Notes under the pieces: model-generated
Database searches by the model: none
Seen by the model: only the letters and a program-made list of their open reading frames with translations
Told to the model about the DNA's origin: nothing
In this document: piece after piece, positions 35,588-46,116 of the stretch
How the letters are laid out: every line of letters begins with the position of its first letter
Numbering within the stretch: position 1 is the first letter of the stretch
Translations under genes and position numbers: made by a program
Source: Geodermatophilaceae bacterium
Lineage (GTDB): Bacteria > Actinomycetota > Actinomycetes > Mycobacteriales > Geodermatophilaceae
Length of the DNA stretch: 54,583 nucleotides
Reading direction: 5' to 3'
NCBI GenBank assembly: GCA_013812145.1
Contig: JACCTY010000151.1
Location: 1 to 54,583, forward strand

Positions 35588-36684
35588 GTGACGGTGAAGC
35601 CGCGTGCGGACATCGCAGCTCTGCCCGCGTACAAGCCCGGCCGCAACCCGGCCGACCTCGCCCGTGAGCTTGGGCTGCCCTCGGCGATGAAGCTGGCCAG
35701 CAACGAGATCGCGTTCGGTCCGCTGCCCAGCGTCGTGGACGCCGTGACCAAAGCCGCGGGGACGATGAACCGCTACCCCGACAACGGCGCGCAACTGCTC
35801 ACCGAGGCGCTGGCCCAACGTAACGGCGTGGACGCCGGCCAGATCGCGGTCGGCTGCGGCTCGGTCAGCCTGTGCCAGCAGCTACTGCAGGCCTACGCCC
35901 GATCCGGGGACGAGGTGATCTTCGCCTGGCGGTCGTTCGAGGCGTACCCACTACTGGTGACGGTGTCCGGCGCAACCCCTGTGATGGTGCCGCTGAAGGA
36001 CCGCTACGACCATGACCTGGACGCCATGGTGGCGGCGATCACCGACCGCACGAGGGTCGTCTTCGTGTGCACCCCGAACAACCCGACCGGTACGGCGATC
36101 CGCCGCGACGCGCTCAACCGGTTCCTCGACGCGATTCCGGACACGGTGGTGGTGGCGCTGGACGAGGCCTACCGCGAGTTCGTCAGTGACCCCGACATCC
36201 CGGACGGGATCGAGCTGGCCGCCGAACGGCCGAACGTGTGTGTCCTGCGCACCTTCAGCAAGGCGTACGGCCTGGCCGGGCTCCGGGTCGGCTACCTCAT
36301 CGCCGGTGATCCGGCGGTGGCCGAGGCGGTGCGCAAGACGTATGTGCCGTTTTCGGTCTCTACCGTCGCGCAGGCGGCCGCGATCGCCTCGCTGCAGGCG
36401 GAGGACGAACTGCTCGCCCGGTGCAAGGACGTCGTCGTGGAGCGGGAACGGGTCATCGCGGCACTGCGTGAGATCGGCGTCGACGTCCCCGACAGCCACG
36501 CCAACTTCGTCTGGCTACCGCTTGGCGAAGCGACGATGACCTTTGCGGCGGACTGCGAGCAGCGCGGCATCATCGTGCGCCCGTTCGCCGGTGACGGCGC
36601 CCGCGTCACCATCGGTGAGCCGGCCGAGAACGATGCGTTCCTCGCAATCGTCGCCGGGCGGCAGCGAACGAGCGAGCCAGTGAA

Positions 36685-36688
<4 letters not shown>
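35588..36688 (+). CDS. hisC: histidinol-phosphate/aromatic aminotransferase (HisC2/Pat type)
   Basis: 366 aa; GTG 35588 after GGAGG. PLP fold type [12 protein letters not shown] near residue 36, [15 protein letters not shown], and the PLP lysine in [15 protein letters not shown]. The opening [11 protein letters not shown] is that of the actinobacterial HisC2/Pat subgroup, which can make Phe and Tyr from their keto acids, so the exact substrate (histidinol phosphate or aromatic) is uncertain. The stop overlaps the next TTG (TTGA). Confidence 0.87.
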
Positions 36689-38807
<2,119 letters not shown>

Positions 38808-38811
38808 GGCT

Positions 38812-39354
38812 GTGAGCGAGCCAGCCATTGAGTTCGCCGCGTGCGTCCTTGGGGTCGCCATTGGACTGCCCGAGCCGGTGGCCGGTGAACTGGCGGCGTG
38901 GCGCGCGCGGGTCGGCGACCTCCAGGCGAAGAAGATCCCGCCGCATGTCACGCTGCTGCCACCGACTCGAATCGAGACCGCGGTGATTCCCGACGTGCTC
39001 CGTCACCTCTGCGACGTCGCGGCCGTCGCCGTTCCGTTCGAGATGCACCTGCACGGGACAGGCACGTTCCGGCCGGTCTCCGAGGTCGTGTTCGTCACCG
39101 TCGCCAGCGGCATCTCCTACTGTGAGTTGATGGAGGCCGACCTCCGCTCTGGGCCGCTCGAGCGTGACATCGAGTTCCCCTATCACCCTCATGTCACCGT
39201 CGCCCACGGCGTGCCGGCGGAGATGCTCGACGAGGCGTACGACGGATTGGCCGGCTTCGACGCCCGGTTCACCGTCGATTCCTTCATCGCCTTCGAGCAG
39301 GATCGGGAGGGGTGCTGGCTGCCGTCCCAGCAATTCCCGTTCGGCCAGCGATGA
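38812..39354 (+). CDS. 2'-5' RNA ligase/2H phosphoesterase family protein
   Basis: 180 aa; GTG 38812. Two H-x-T motifs, His45-Val-Thr47 (PPHVTLLPP) and His127-Val-Thr129 (YHPHVTVAHG), spaced as in the 2H superfamily, which makes or cuts 2'-5' or cyclic phosphodiesters in RNA and nucleotides. Same operon as trpS, hence a tRNA-related substrate is possible (inference). Confidence 0.88.
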   Translation: MSEPAIEFAACVLGVAIGLPEPVAGELAAWRARVGDLQAKKIPPHVTLLPPTRIETAVIPDVLRHLCDVAAVAVPFEMHLHGTGTFRPVSEVVFVTVASGISYCELMEADLRSGPLERDIEFPYHPHVTVAHGVPAEMLDEAYDGLAGFDARFTVDSFIAFEQDREGCWLPSQQFPFGQR

Positions 39355-39360
39355 GCCCTG

Positions 39361-39416
39361 CTCCGGACACGAGCACACGACAGGAGCGCAGTGGACGGAG
39401 TGGGGCGGGGTCATTG
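39361..39416 (+). repeat. 56-nt dispersed hairpin repeat, copy C
   Basis: Arms CTCCGGACAC (39361-39370) and GTGGACGGAG (39391-39400), loop GAGCACACGACAGGAGCGCA, and the tail GCGGGGTCATTG in which the last three bases are the TTG start of the YhjD gene. About 46/56 identical to copy A. The pair at stem positions 10/31 is G-C in copy A and C-G here, a compensatory change. Confidence 0.78.
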
Positions 39417-40580
39417 ACTGAGCCAACAGAGGGCAGGCCGGGGCTCGGGGCCCGCGTGATGGGGGGTTGGCGCAAGCAGCGCGCCCAGCGGCCCTGGCTG
39501 AACCACCTCGTCCGGGCCGCCTCCCACTACGGCTCCCGGCAGGCCGACCTACTTGCAGCCGGCATCACATACTTCGGCTTTCTGGCGCTGTTTCCGGTCA
39601 TCCTGCTGGCGGTCTCGATCGTCGGTTTCGTTCTCAGTGGACAGCCGGATCTGCTGCGCGATCTCATCCAGCAGATCCGGGTGGCGATCCCCGGGGACCT
39701 CGGCCAACAGGTCGTGGACGGCGTCCTCAAAGTGACCGAACAGCGTGGTGTGGTCGGGGTGGTCGGTCTGATCGGCTTCCTGTACGCGGGACTCGGCTGG
39801 ATGGGCAAGCTGCGAGTCGCCATGCAAACGATCTGGCGCGGAAAGCCGGACCAGCCGAACTTCGCCAAGGACTACGTCCGCGACCTGCTCTCGCTGATCG
39901 GCCTCGGCGGGGCGATCCTGACCTCGGTCACTCTGACCGCGCTCGCCACCGGACTCACGTCGTTCGTGATCGACCTGCTCGGGCTGTCCGGGATTCCCGG
40001 CATCGGCGTGATCACCGCGCTGCTCGGGATCGTGATCGCCGTTGCTGGCGACATGCTGATCTTCCTGTGGTTGTTCACCCGGCTGCCGCGGATGGACCTG
40101 CCTGTCCGGCAGGTTCTTCCTGGCGCCGTCTTCGGCGCGGTCGGCTTCGAGATCCTCAAACTGATCGGCACGCTGTACATCAGCCAGGTTTCCAACGGCC
40201 CCGCCGCGGCGGCGGGGTTCGGCAGCCTGATCGGGTTGCTGGTGTGGATCTACATCACCTCTCGGTTCCTGCTCTTCGCCGCGGCGTGGACCTCGACCTC
40301 GCCGGGCATCGTGGACCGGATCATCGCCGAGGCCGCGGCTGAGGAGCCTTCCGAGCCGGTCGTCGAGGGGCCGCAGGTGCCGCCGTTGAAGCGCCCGGCC
40401 GAGGGCGGGCCGAGTACGTCGGCGGTGGCGGCCGGCCTGGTCGGTGTCGGCGCCCTCGTGGGTGCGCTGGCGCCCCGGGCCGTACGCCGCTGGTGGCGCA
40501 ATACTGGGCGGCGCCCCGCGGGCGTCGGGCGTGGCGACGGTTCCGATGCCTCCTCTCGACGGGCTCGACGAGGGGCGTAG
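39414..40580 (+). CDS. YhjD/YihY family inner membrane protein
   Basis: 388 aa from TTG 39414 (LTEPTEGRPGLGARVMGGW). About six membrane helices (LLAAGITYFGFLALFPVILL; VGVVGLIGFLYAGLGWMGKL; and others) in the YihY/virulence factor BrkB arrangement, followed by a Pro/Glu-rich tail and a last hydrophobic stretch (AVAAGLVGVGALVGALAP). The place after trpS matches mycobacterial Rv3335c. Function not established. The start codon lies at the end of repeat copy C. Confidence 0.86.
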   Translation: MTEPTEGRPGLGARVMGGWRKQRAQRPWLNHLVRAASHYGSRQADLLAAGITYFGFLALFPVILLAVSIVGFVLSGQPDLLRDLIQQIRVAIPGDLGQQVVDGVLKVTEQRGVVGVVGLIGFLYAGLGWMGKLRVAMQTIWRGKPDQPNFAKDYVRDLLSLIGLGGAILTSVTLTALATGLTSFVIDLLGLSGIPGIGVITALLGIVIAVAGDMLIFLWLFTRLPRMDLPVRQVLPGAVFGAVGFEILKLIGTLYISQVSNGPAAAAGFGSLIGLLVWIYITSRFLLFAAAWTSTSPGIVDRIIAEAAAEEPSEPVVEGPQVPPLKRPAEGGPSTSAVAAGLVGVGALVGALAPRAVRRWWRNTGRRPAGVGRGDGSDASSRRARRGA

Positions 40581-40654
40581 CGCGGGCTGCTCGGCAACCG
40601 GCTGCTGGTCAGTGCGGCGGTTGCGCCGCCGGGTCGTCTGGGCGGATAGCACGT

Positions 40655-40701
40655 CATTGGAGGCGATTACGGTGGCTCCACCACCGGAATCGCCTCCAAT
40701 G
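40655..40701. terminator. bidirectional terminator hairpin
   Basis: Perfect 14-bp arms CATTGGAGGCGATT (40655-40668) and AATCGCCTCCAATG (40688-40701), with a further GGTGG/CCACC stem inside. Located between the convergent YhjD and D,D-carboxypeptidase genes. Confidence 0.8.
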
Positions 40702-40715
40702 AGGCGGATGCGACG

Positions 40716-41930
40716 TCAGTGGCGGCGTCGGCGCCCCCTTACGAGAACCATCACGACAAGTGCGCTGCTCAGTCCGAGCCCGACGAGCAACAGGGGTGAG
40801 GGAGCCGTGGAGGTCTGGCCAGCGGCGCCTCCGGCGGCCGCGACGGCCTGCGCCGCGCCGCCGCTGGTGGACGACTGGGGTTGAGTCGACCGCGGGGTCG
40901 GTGGCGGGACACCCGGTGGCCGGGGCTCGACGAGTTCGCCGACTGGCGGCGTACCGGCCGGGAGGGCGAAGCCCCAGTCCAGCAGCCGGGTGGCCTGCTC
41001 GACCATCGGGATCGGGGCTTGCTCGCCGAGCATCAGACTGACCACGAGACGGCGACCGTGCTGTTCGGCCGCGCCGACGTAGGTGTAGCGGGCGGCATCG
41101 GTGAAGCCGTTCTTGCCGGCCAGCATGCCCGGGTAGGACGTCAGCATCCGGTTCTGGTTCTGGATCTGGTACGCCGGATGGCGTGGCGGCACGGCCGGCA
41201 TCACCGCGGTCGGGGTCTGCATGATGGACAGCAGCGCTGGGTCTTCGACGATCTGCCGCATGAACAGCGCCAGGTCGTACGGCGAGGAGCTCTGCCCGAC
41301 CACGTCGAGGCCGGACGGCGTGCCGGCGAGAGTGTCGTAGGCCTGCAGCTGAGAGGCGGTGGCGTTCATCAGCTCCAGCGTGGGCTCGAGGCCGCCTGCC
41401 GCACGAGCCAGCGCTGAGGCTGCGTCGTTGCCCGAGGACATCATCAGCGCCTGGAACAGCAATAGCGCGGGGTACTTCCCGCCTTCCACGATGCCGACCT
41501 TGGTTCCGTCGACACTGGCGTCCTCAAACGCGCCGGTGACGACCGCGGCGGGATCGAGTTCGTCGTGCAGCGTCAGCAGGGTCAGCGTCTTGAGCGTGCT
41601 CGCCGGGTAGTAGCGGCCGTGCGGGTCCCTGGCCGCCAGCACGTCGCCGGAGTCCAGGTCCGCGACGAGCCAGCCGCGGGCGGTGATGTCCGTGGGCAGG
41701 GCAGGACCATCCTCCGGCAGCGCGAATCCGCGCTCACCCAGGGCGTCCCCGCCGACGACGGTCCCGTCCGGGCTGCGCCCCTCGGGTGGTCCGCCGGGGT
41801 GCGGGGTGGTCGGCGTCGGGGCGTTCGGGTCGATCTTCGGGTCGGCAGCGCCGGCAACTCCTGGCGTGCCGACGAGCAGAACGAGCGCGGCGGCGGCCAG
41901 CCAACGGGCGCTGCGTCGTAGGGGAGCCAT
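40716..41930 (-). CDS. D-alanyl-D-alanine carboxypeptidase (PBP5/S11 type)
   Basis: 404 aa from ATG 41930, chosen from the leaderless -10 at 41939; ATG 41936 is an alternative. Signal peptide (about 1-29, WLAAAALVLLVGTPGVAGAA), Pro-rich linker, then the serine peptidase: Ser111-x2-Lys114 (ASTLK), Ser167-Gly-Asn169, and K-N-G in AGKNGFTDAARYTY instead of K-T-G. A C-terminal membrane anchor (LLLVGLGLSSALVVMVLV) ends in RGRRRRH. Trims the terminal D-Ala of peptidoglycan stem peptides. DacB1-like by synteny with trpS-yhjD. Confidence 0.92.
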   Translation of the reverse strand: MAPLRRSARWLAAAALVLLVGTPGVAGAADPKIDPNAPTPTTPHPGGPPEGRSPDGTVVGGDALGERGFALPEDGPALPTDITARGWLVADLDSGDVLAARDPHGRYYPASTLKTLTLLTLHDELDPAAVVTGAFEDASVDGTKVGIVEGGKYPALLLFQALMMSSGNDAASALARAAGGLEPTLELMNATASQLQAYDTLAGTPSGLDVVGQSSSPYDLALFMRQIVEDPALLSIMQTPTAVMPAVPPRHPAYQIQNQNRMLTSYPGMLAGKNGFTDAARYTYVGAAEQHGRRLVVSLMLGEQAPIPMVEQATRLLDWGFALPAGTPPVGELVEPRPPGVPPPTPRSTQPQSSTSGGAAQAVAAAGGAAGQTSTAPSPLLLVGLGLSSALVVMVLVRGRRRRH

Positions 41931-41938
41931 CGACATGC

Positions 41939-41944
41939 ACGCTA
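41939..41944 (-). promoter_or_regulatory. -10 box of the D,D-carboxypeptidase promoter
   Basis: TAGCGT on the minus strand, 8 nt before ATG 41930; implies a leaderless or nearly leaderless message. Confidence 0.4.
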
Positions 41945-42098
41945 CCGCCGCCGGGCGGAGGACTCCGGCAACGCCGCCCGCGGGGCCTTGTCAGGCTTTG
42001 GCACGGCAGCGACCGGTTCGCAGCAGGAGTCGACCAGCCAGCCGTTTTGGCACGCATCGCCGTACAACGATGTGGTCTCGGGCGGAACTGGCCGTGGT

Positions 42099-42123
42099 GT
42101 CGGCTGGCAGCCGACGGTACGGT
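42099..42123 (+). promoter_or_regulatory. candidate promoter and operator of the nucleoside operon
   Basis: Perfect palindrome GTCGGCT-3-AGCCGAC (42099-42115) directly upstream of a -10-like TACGGT (42118-42123), 50 nt before the first gene. A repressor site in this position is plausible; no regulator gene is adjacent. Confidence 0.4.
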
Positions 42124-42173
42124 GACCGGTCAGCGGCCGGGGAGCAGGTCCCGGTCAACGAGAGGAGATCGTT

Positions 42174-43247
42174 TTGCGTCGAGTCCGTGGTATGTCCATC
42201 GCTGCAGCGCTGCTGGCCGGCAGCATGGTCCTGGCCGCATGTGGCGACAGCGGTAATGGCGGTACCCCCGAGTCCCCAGCCGGAGGCGACTCCGAGACCG
42301 CGGAGGCCAGCGACCTTCGAGTGGGACTCGCCTACGACATCGGCGGACGCGGCGACAAGTCGTTCAACGACTCCGCCGCCGAGGGCCTGGAGGCGGCCAC
42401 GGGGGAACTGGGACTGACCGACGTCCAGGAGCTGGCGGCCGAGGCTGACGAAGTCGATGCCGACAAGGAGGCACGACTGCGGCAGTTGGCCGACGCCGGC
42501 TACAACGCCATCATCTGCGTCGGATTCGCTTACGCCCCAGCGCTGGCAACCGTGGCCCCCGACTACCCGGACGTCGACTTCACCATCATCGACTCAGCCG
42601 ACGCGACCGGGGACAACATCGCCTCCTACACATTCCGCGAGCACGAGAGCGCCTATCTCGTCGGCGCGATCGCCGCGCTTACCAGCCAGACCGGGACGAT
42701 CGGCTTCGTCGGAGGCGTCGAGACGCCGCTGATCCAGAAGTTCGAGGCGGGCTACCGGGCCGGCGCCGAGGCTGCCGTCCCCGGCATCACCATCGTCTCG
42801 AACTACCTGACTCAGATCCCGGACTTCACCGGCTTCCAGAGCCCCCAGCTGGGCCAGGCCGCCGCCGAGGGGCAGTACCAGACCGACGACGCCGACGTCA
42901 TCTATGCCGCGGCGGGGTTGTCCAACAACGGCGTCTTCACCGCTGCTGCGGCTGCCGGCGCCCAGGCGATCGGCACCGACTCCGATCAGTTCCTGACCGC
43001 CGATCCGTCCGTGCAGAGCGCCATCATCGCTTCGGCGCTGAAGGGCGTCGGCGCTGCCGTACAGGACTTCCTCACGAAGGTGGCTGACGGCAGCATCGAG
43101 CCGGGCAACACCGAACTCGGCCTGGCCGAAGGTGGCGTCGACTACGTCATCAACGACCCGGCCGTCCAGACGGCCGTGGAGGCGCAGATCGAGGAGTTCA
43201 AGCAGGGCATCATCGACGGCGACATCGCCGTCCCTGACACGCTGTAG
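42174..43247 (+). CDS. BMP-family (PnrA/Med-like) substrate-binding lipoprotein
   Basis: 357 aa; TTG start with GAGGAG 8 nt upstream. Lipoprotein signal: basic start, hydrophobic core and lipobox LAAC with Cys23. The mature part is the BMP fold that binds purine or pyrimidine nucleosides (VGLAYDIGGRGDKSFND, GFVGGVETPLIQKFEAGYRA, DVIYAAAG, IGTDSDQ). First gene of an operon with ATPase, two permeases, cdd and deoA, which fits nucleoside uptake. Confidence 0.92.
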   Translation: MRRVRGMSIAAALLAGSMVLAACGDSGNGGTPESPAGGDSETAEASDLRVGLAYDIGGRGDKSFNDSAAEGLEAATGELGLTDVQELAAEADEVDADKEARLRQLADAGYNAIICVGFAYAPALATVAPDYPDVDFTIIDSADATGDNIASYTFREHESAYLVGAIAALTSQTGTIGFVGGVETPLIQKFEAGYRAGAEAAVPGITIVSNYLTQIPDFTGFQSPQLGQAAAEGQYQTDDADVIYAAAGLSNNGVFTAAAAAGAQAIGTDSDQFLTADPSVQSAIIASALKGVGAAVQDFLTKVADGSIEPGNTELGLAEGGVDYVINDPAVQTAVEAQIEEFKQGIIDGDIAVPDTL

Positions 43248-43285
43248 CACCGCCGAACACCGGCCGACATGGACCGGGCACCGGC

Positions 43286-43291
43286 TAGCGT
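43286..43291 (+). promoter_or_regulatory. candidate internal -10 box before the ABC ATPase
   Basis: TAGCGT, 28 nt upstream of a perfect AAGGAGG ribosome site (43319-43325). May give the ATPase gene its own promoter inside the operon. Confidence 0.25.
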
Positions 43292-43331
43292 GTGCCCGGG
43301 TCATGTCGCGTACCGAGCAAGGAGGCAACTC

Positions 43332-44861
43332 ATCACCGCCTCACCGTCGGCCGCGGCACAGCCCACCAGTGCTGTTGAGCTTCGCGGCATCACCAAGCGC
43401 TTTCCCGGTGTCATCGCCAACTCGGACGTCAACCTCGTCGTACGACGGGGCGAGGTGCACGCGATCGTCGGGGAGAACGGCGCCGGCAAGTCGACCCTGA
43501 TGAAAATCCTGTACGGAATGCAGAAGCCCGACGAGGGCACGATCACCGTCAATGGCCGCGAGGCTTCGTTCAGCTCTCCTTCCGATGCCATCGACGCCGG
43601 CTTCGGGATGGTGCACCAGCACTTCATGCTGGCCGACAACATGACCGTCCTGGAGAATGTCGTCCTGGGTGCGGAACGGCTGCACGGAATCGGTGCCAAA
43701 GCACGGGCCAGGATCCGCGAGATCTCCGCCGCCTACCACCTCGACGTCGAGCCCGACGAACTCGTGGAGGACCTCGGGGTCGGAGACCGGCAGCGGGTGG
43801 AGATCCTCAAGGTTCTTTATCGCGGCGCCAAGGTGCTGATCCTGGACGAGCCCACGGCCGTGCTGGTTCCGCAGGAGGTGGACGAGCTGTTCGGCAATCT
43901 GCGCGAACTCAAGGCCGAGGGCCTCACCGTCATCTTCATCTCGCACAAGCTCGACGAGGTGCGGGCGGTCGCTGACACGATCACGGTGATCCGTCGCGGA
44001 ACCACCGTCACGACGGTCTCACCCGCCGACGTCACCGCCCGCCAACTGGCCGAGCTGATGGTGGGCAGCGAACTGCCCGAGCCCACGCTGGGGGCAGTCA
44101 CTGTCACCGACATAGCGACGCTGAGCGTCTCCGGTCTGACGGTTGCCGGCATCGGTCGCGACCTCGTCCACGACGTGTCGTTGACGATTCACAGCGGGGA
44201 GGTAGTTGGTCTTGCCGGCGTGGAAGGCAATGGGCAGGCCGAGCTCGTGGAGGCGATCATGGGCGTTAGGCCGGCTACGGGCACCGTCCAGTTGGCCGGA
44301 GTCGACATCAGCGGCTGGGACACCCGTCGCCGCCGGGACGCCGGCATCGGCTATATCCCAGAGGACCGGCACCGGCACGCTCTGCTGCTGGAATCCCCGC
44401 TGTGGGAGAACCGCATGCTCGGTCATCAAACCCAGCCGCCCAACAGCCGCGGCGCTTTCATCGACCGCGCGGGCGCGCGTAAGGACACCGTGCGCATCGT
44501 TGAGGAGTACGACGTCCGCACGCCAGGGATCGAGGTCTCCGCCGCGTCCCTGTCAGGAGGGAATCAGCAGAAGCTCATCGTGGGGCGGGAGATGAGCAAC
44601 GAACCCAAGGTTCTCATCGCCGCGCATCCGACGCGTGGCGTGGACGTCGGCGCGCAGGCCGCCATCTGGGAGCAACTTCGGCAGGCTCGAGCGGCGGGGC
44701 TTGCCACCTTGCTGATCTCGGCCGACCTCGACGAGCTGATCGGCATGTCCGACACGCTGTACGTCATCCTGCGCGGGCGCCTCGTCGCGCAGGTGGACCC
44801 GGCGACCGTCACCCCCGAGGAACTGGGGGCGGCCATGACTGGAGCGGGAGAGGCCGCATGA
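43332..44861 (+). CDS. nucleoside ABC transporter ATP-binding protein (two nucleotide-binding domains)
   Basis: 509 aa if it begins at the ATC at 43332, 6 nt after a perfect AAGGAGG; the nearest normal in-frame starts are GTG 43290 and ATG 43269, both without ribosome sites. First domain: Walker A GENGAGKST, Walker B VLILDEPTA, signature region degenerate (LGVGDRQRVEIL). Second domain: degenerate Walker A GVEGNGQAE, signature LSGGNQQK, AHPTRGVD. This is the RbsA/MglA-like class used with BMP lipoproteins. Energises uptake through the two permeases. Confidence 0.88.
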   Translation: MTASPSAAAQPTSAVELRGITKRFPGVIANSDVNLVVRRGEVHAIVGENGAGKSTLMKILYGMQKPDEGTITVNGREASFSSPSDAIDAGFGMVHQHFMLADNMTVLENVVLGAERLHGIGAKARARIREISAAYHLDVEPDELVEDLGVGDRQRVEILKVLYRGAKVLILDEPTAVLVPQEVDELFGNLRELKAEGLTVIFISHKLDEVRAVADTITVIRRGTTVTTVSPADVTARQLAELMVGSELPEPTLGAVTVTDIATLSVSGLTVAGIGRDLVHDVSLTIHSGEVVGLAGVEGNGQAELVEAIMGVRPATGTVQLAGVDISGWDTRRRRDAGIGYIPEDRHRHALLLESPLWENRMLGHQTQPPNSRGAFIDRAGARKDTVRIVEEYDVRTPGIEVSAASLSGGNQQKLIVGREMSNEPKVLIAAHPTRGVDVGAQAAIWEQLRQARAAGLATLLISADLDELIGMSDTLYVILRGRLVAQVDPATVTPEELGAAMTGAGEAA

Positions 44862-44881
44862 GCATCGAGTGTGCCCGATGA
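44858..44881 (+). CDS. seven-codon bridging ORF
   Basis: ATG 44858 overlaps the ATPase stop (ATGA) and its TGA (44879-44881) overlaps the permease ATG (44878, ATGA). The peptide would be MSIECAR. Likely a translational relay rather than a functional peptide; could be chance. Confidence 0.3.
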   Translation: MSIECAR

Positions 44882-46116
44882 CCGCGTCCCTTCGGCTGCG
44901 CCGATTCCTGCTCCTGCTGGCAGCGCCCGTGCTGGCCCTGGTGATTTCCCTGGTCGCCGTGACGCTGCTGCTGCTGGCGATCGGCAACTCGCCCGGTGAG
45001 ACCTTCCAGACCATGCTGCGCACCGGCACCCAGCCCAACGCCGTCGTCGACATTGTGAACAAGGGAACATTCCTCTACATCGCGGCACTGGCCGTCGCGA
45101 TCGGCTTCAAGATGAACCTGTTCAACATCGGCGTGGACGGCCAGTACCGGCTGGCGGCCCTGATCGCGGCGGGTGTCGGTGGGGCGCCCGGCATTCCGGG
45201 GTTTCTTCGACTGCCCCTGATCCTTGTCGCTGCGGTGCTCGTGGGTGCCATGTGGGCCGGGATCGCTGCTGTGTTGAAGATAACGCGCGGAGTCAACGAA
45301 GTCCTCTCGACAATCATGCTCAACGCGATAGCCACTGCGGCAACGGCCTACCTGCTGCAAGACGGCGGGCTGGGCGTGATCACCGGCAACTCGATCGGGA
45401 CCCGGCCGGTGCCCGAGTCAGGCTGGTTCCCCTCCCTGGACCCGATCGCCCGTCCCCTTCTCGGGGCCTTCGGACTGACGCCCTCGCCGTCGAAGCAGGT
45501 CTACGGGTTCCTCGTCGTCGCGGTCCTGCTCGGCATCGGGTTCTGGGTGCTGGTCAACCGCACCCGCTTCGGCTTCGATCTTCGAGCGACGGGTGCCAAC
45601 CCGAGCGCCGCAGTGGCCAGCGGCATCAACGTCAAACGGATGATCCTGGTCAGCATGTTGCTGTCAGGCGCTGTTGCCGGCTTGGTCGGCATGCCCCTAC
45701 TGCTGGAAAGCAGCGGCCACAACTACTCGCAGAACTTCCCCACCGGGATTGGGTTCACCGGGATCGCGGTAGCCCTGCTCGGGCGTAACTCCCCGATCGG
45801 CATAGCTTTCGCCGCTCTGTTGTGGGCCTACCTGGACGTCACCACGGCGCCGTTGGCGCTGTTCGGAATCTCCGACAAGCTGTCGGCAATCATGCAGGCG
45901 CTGATCCTGCTCGCCGTCGTGGTCGCCTACGAGGTGGTGCGGCGGACGACGGCTGCCAGCGAGCAGCGAAGGGTGGCCCGCGAACTCGGCGACGACACCG
46001 CCCCCGCCCCTACCGCCGGTGTCGAGATGTCCAAAGCCTCCCGTGCCGGGATGCCCACGGACAAGGCGGAGAGCGCCGATCGGCCCGGCACGGCGGATAC
46101 GGGGACGCGACGATGA
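44878..46116 (+). CDS. nucleoside ABC transporter permease 1
   Basis: 412 aa from ATG 44878 (GTG 44869 also possible). About ten membrane helices of the BPD_transp_2 family (LALVISLVAVTLLLLAIG; IGFKMNLFNIGVDGQYRLAA; EVLSTIMLNAIA with the EAA-like coupling loop) and a hydrophilic C-terminal tail. Stop overlaps permease 2 (ATGA). Confidence 0.9.
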   Translation: MTASLRLRRFLLLLAAPVLALVISLVAVTLLLLAIGNSPGETFQTMLRTGTQPNAVVDIVNKGTFLYIAALAVAIGFKMNLFNIGVDGQYRLAALIAAGVGGAPGIPGFLRLPLILVAAVLVGAMWAGIAAVLKITRGVNEVLSTIMLNAIATAATAYLLQDGGLGVITGNSIGTRPVPESGWFPSLDPIARPLLGAFGLTPSPSKQVYGFLVVAVLLGIGFWVLVNRTRFGFDLRATGANPSAAVASGINVKRMILVSMLLSGAVAGLVGMPLLLESSGHNYSQNFPTGIGFTGIAVALLGRNSPIGIAFAALLWAYLDVTTAPLALFGISDKLSAIMQALILLAVVVAYEVVRRTTAASEQRRVARELGDDTAPAPTAGVEMSKASRAGMPTDKAESADRPGTADTGTRR

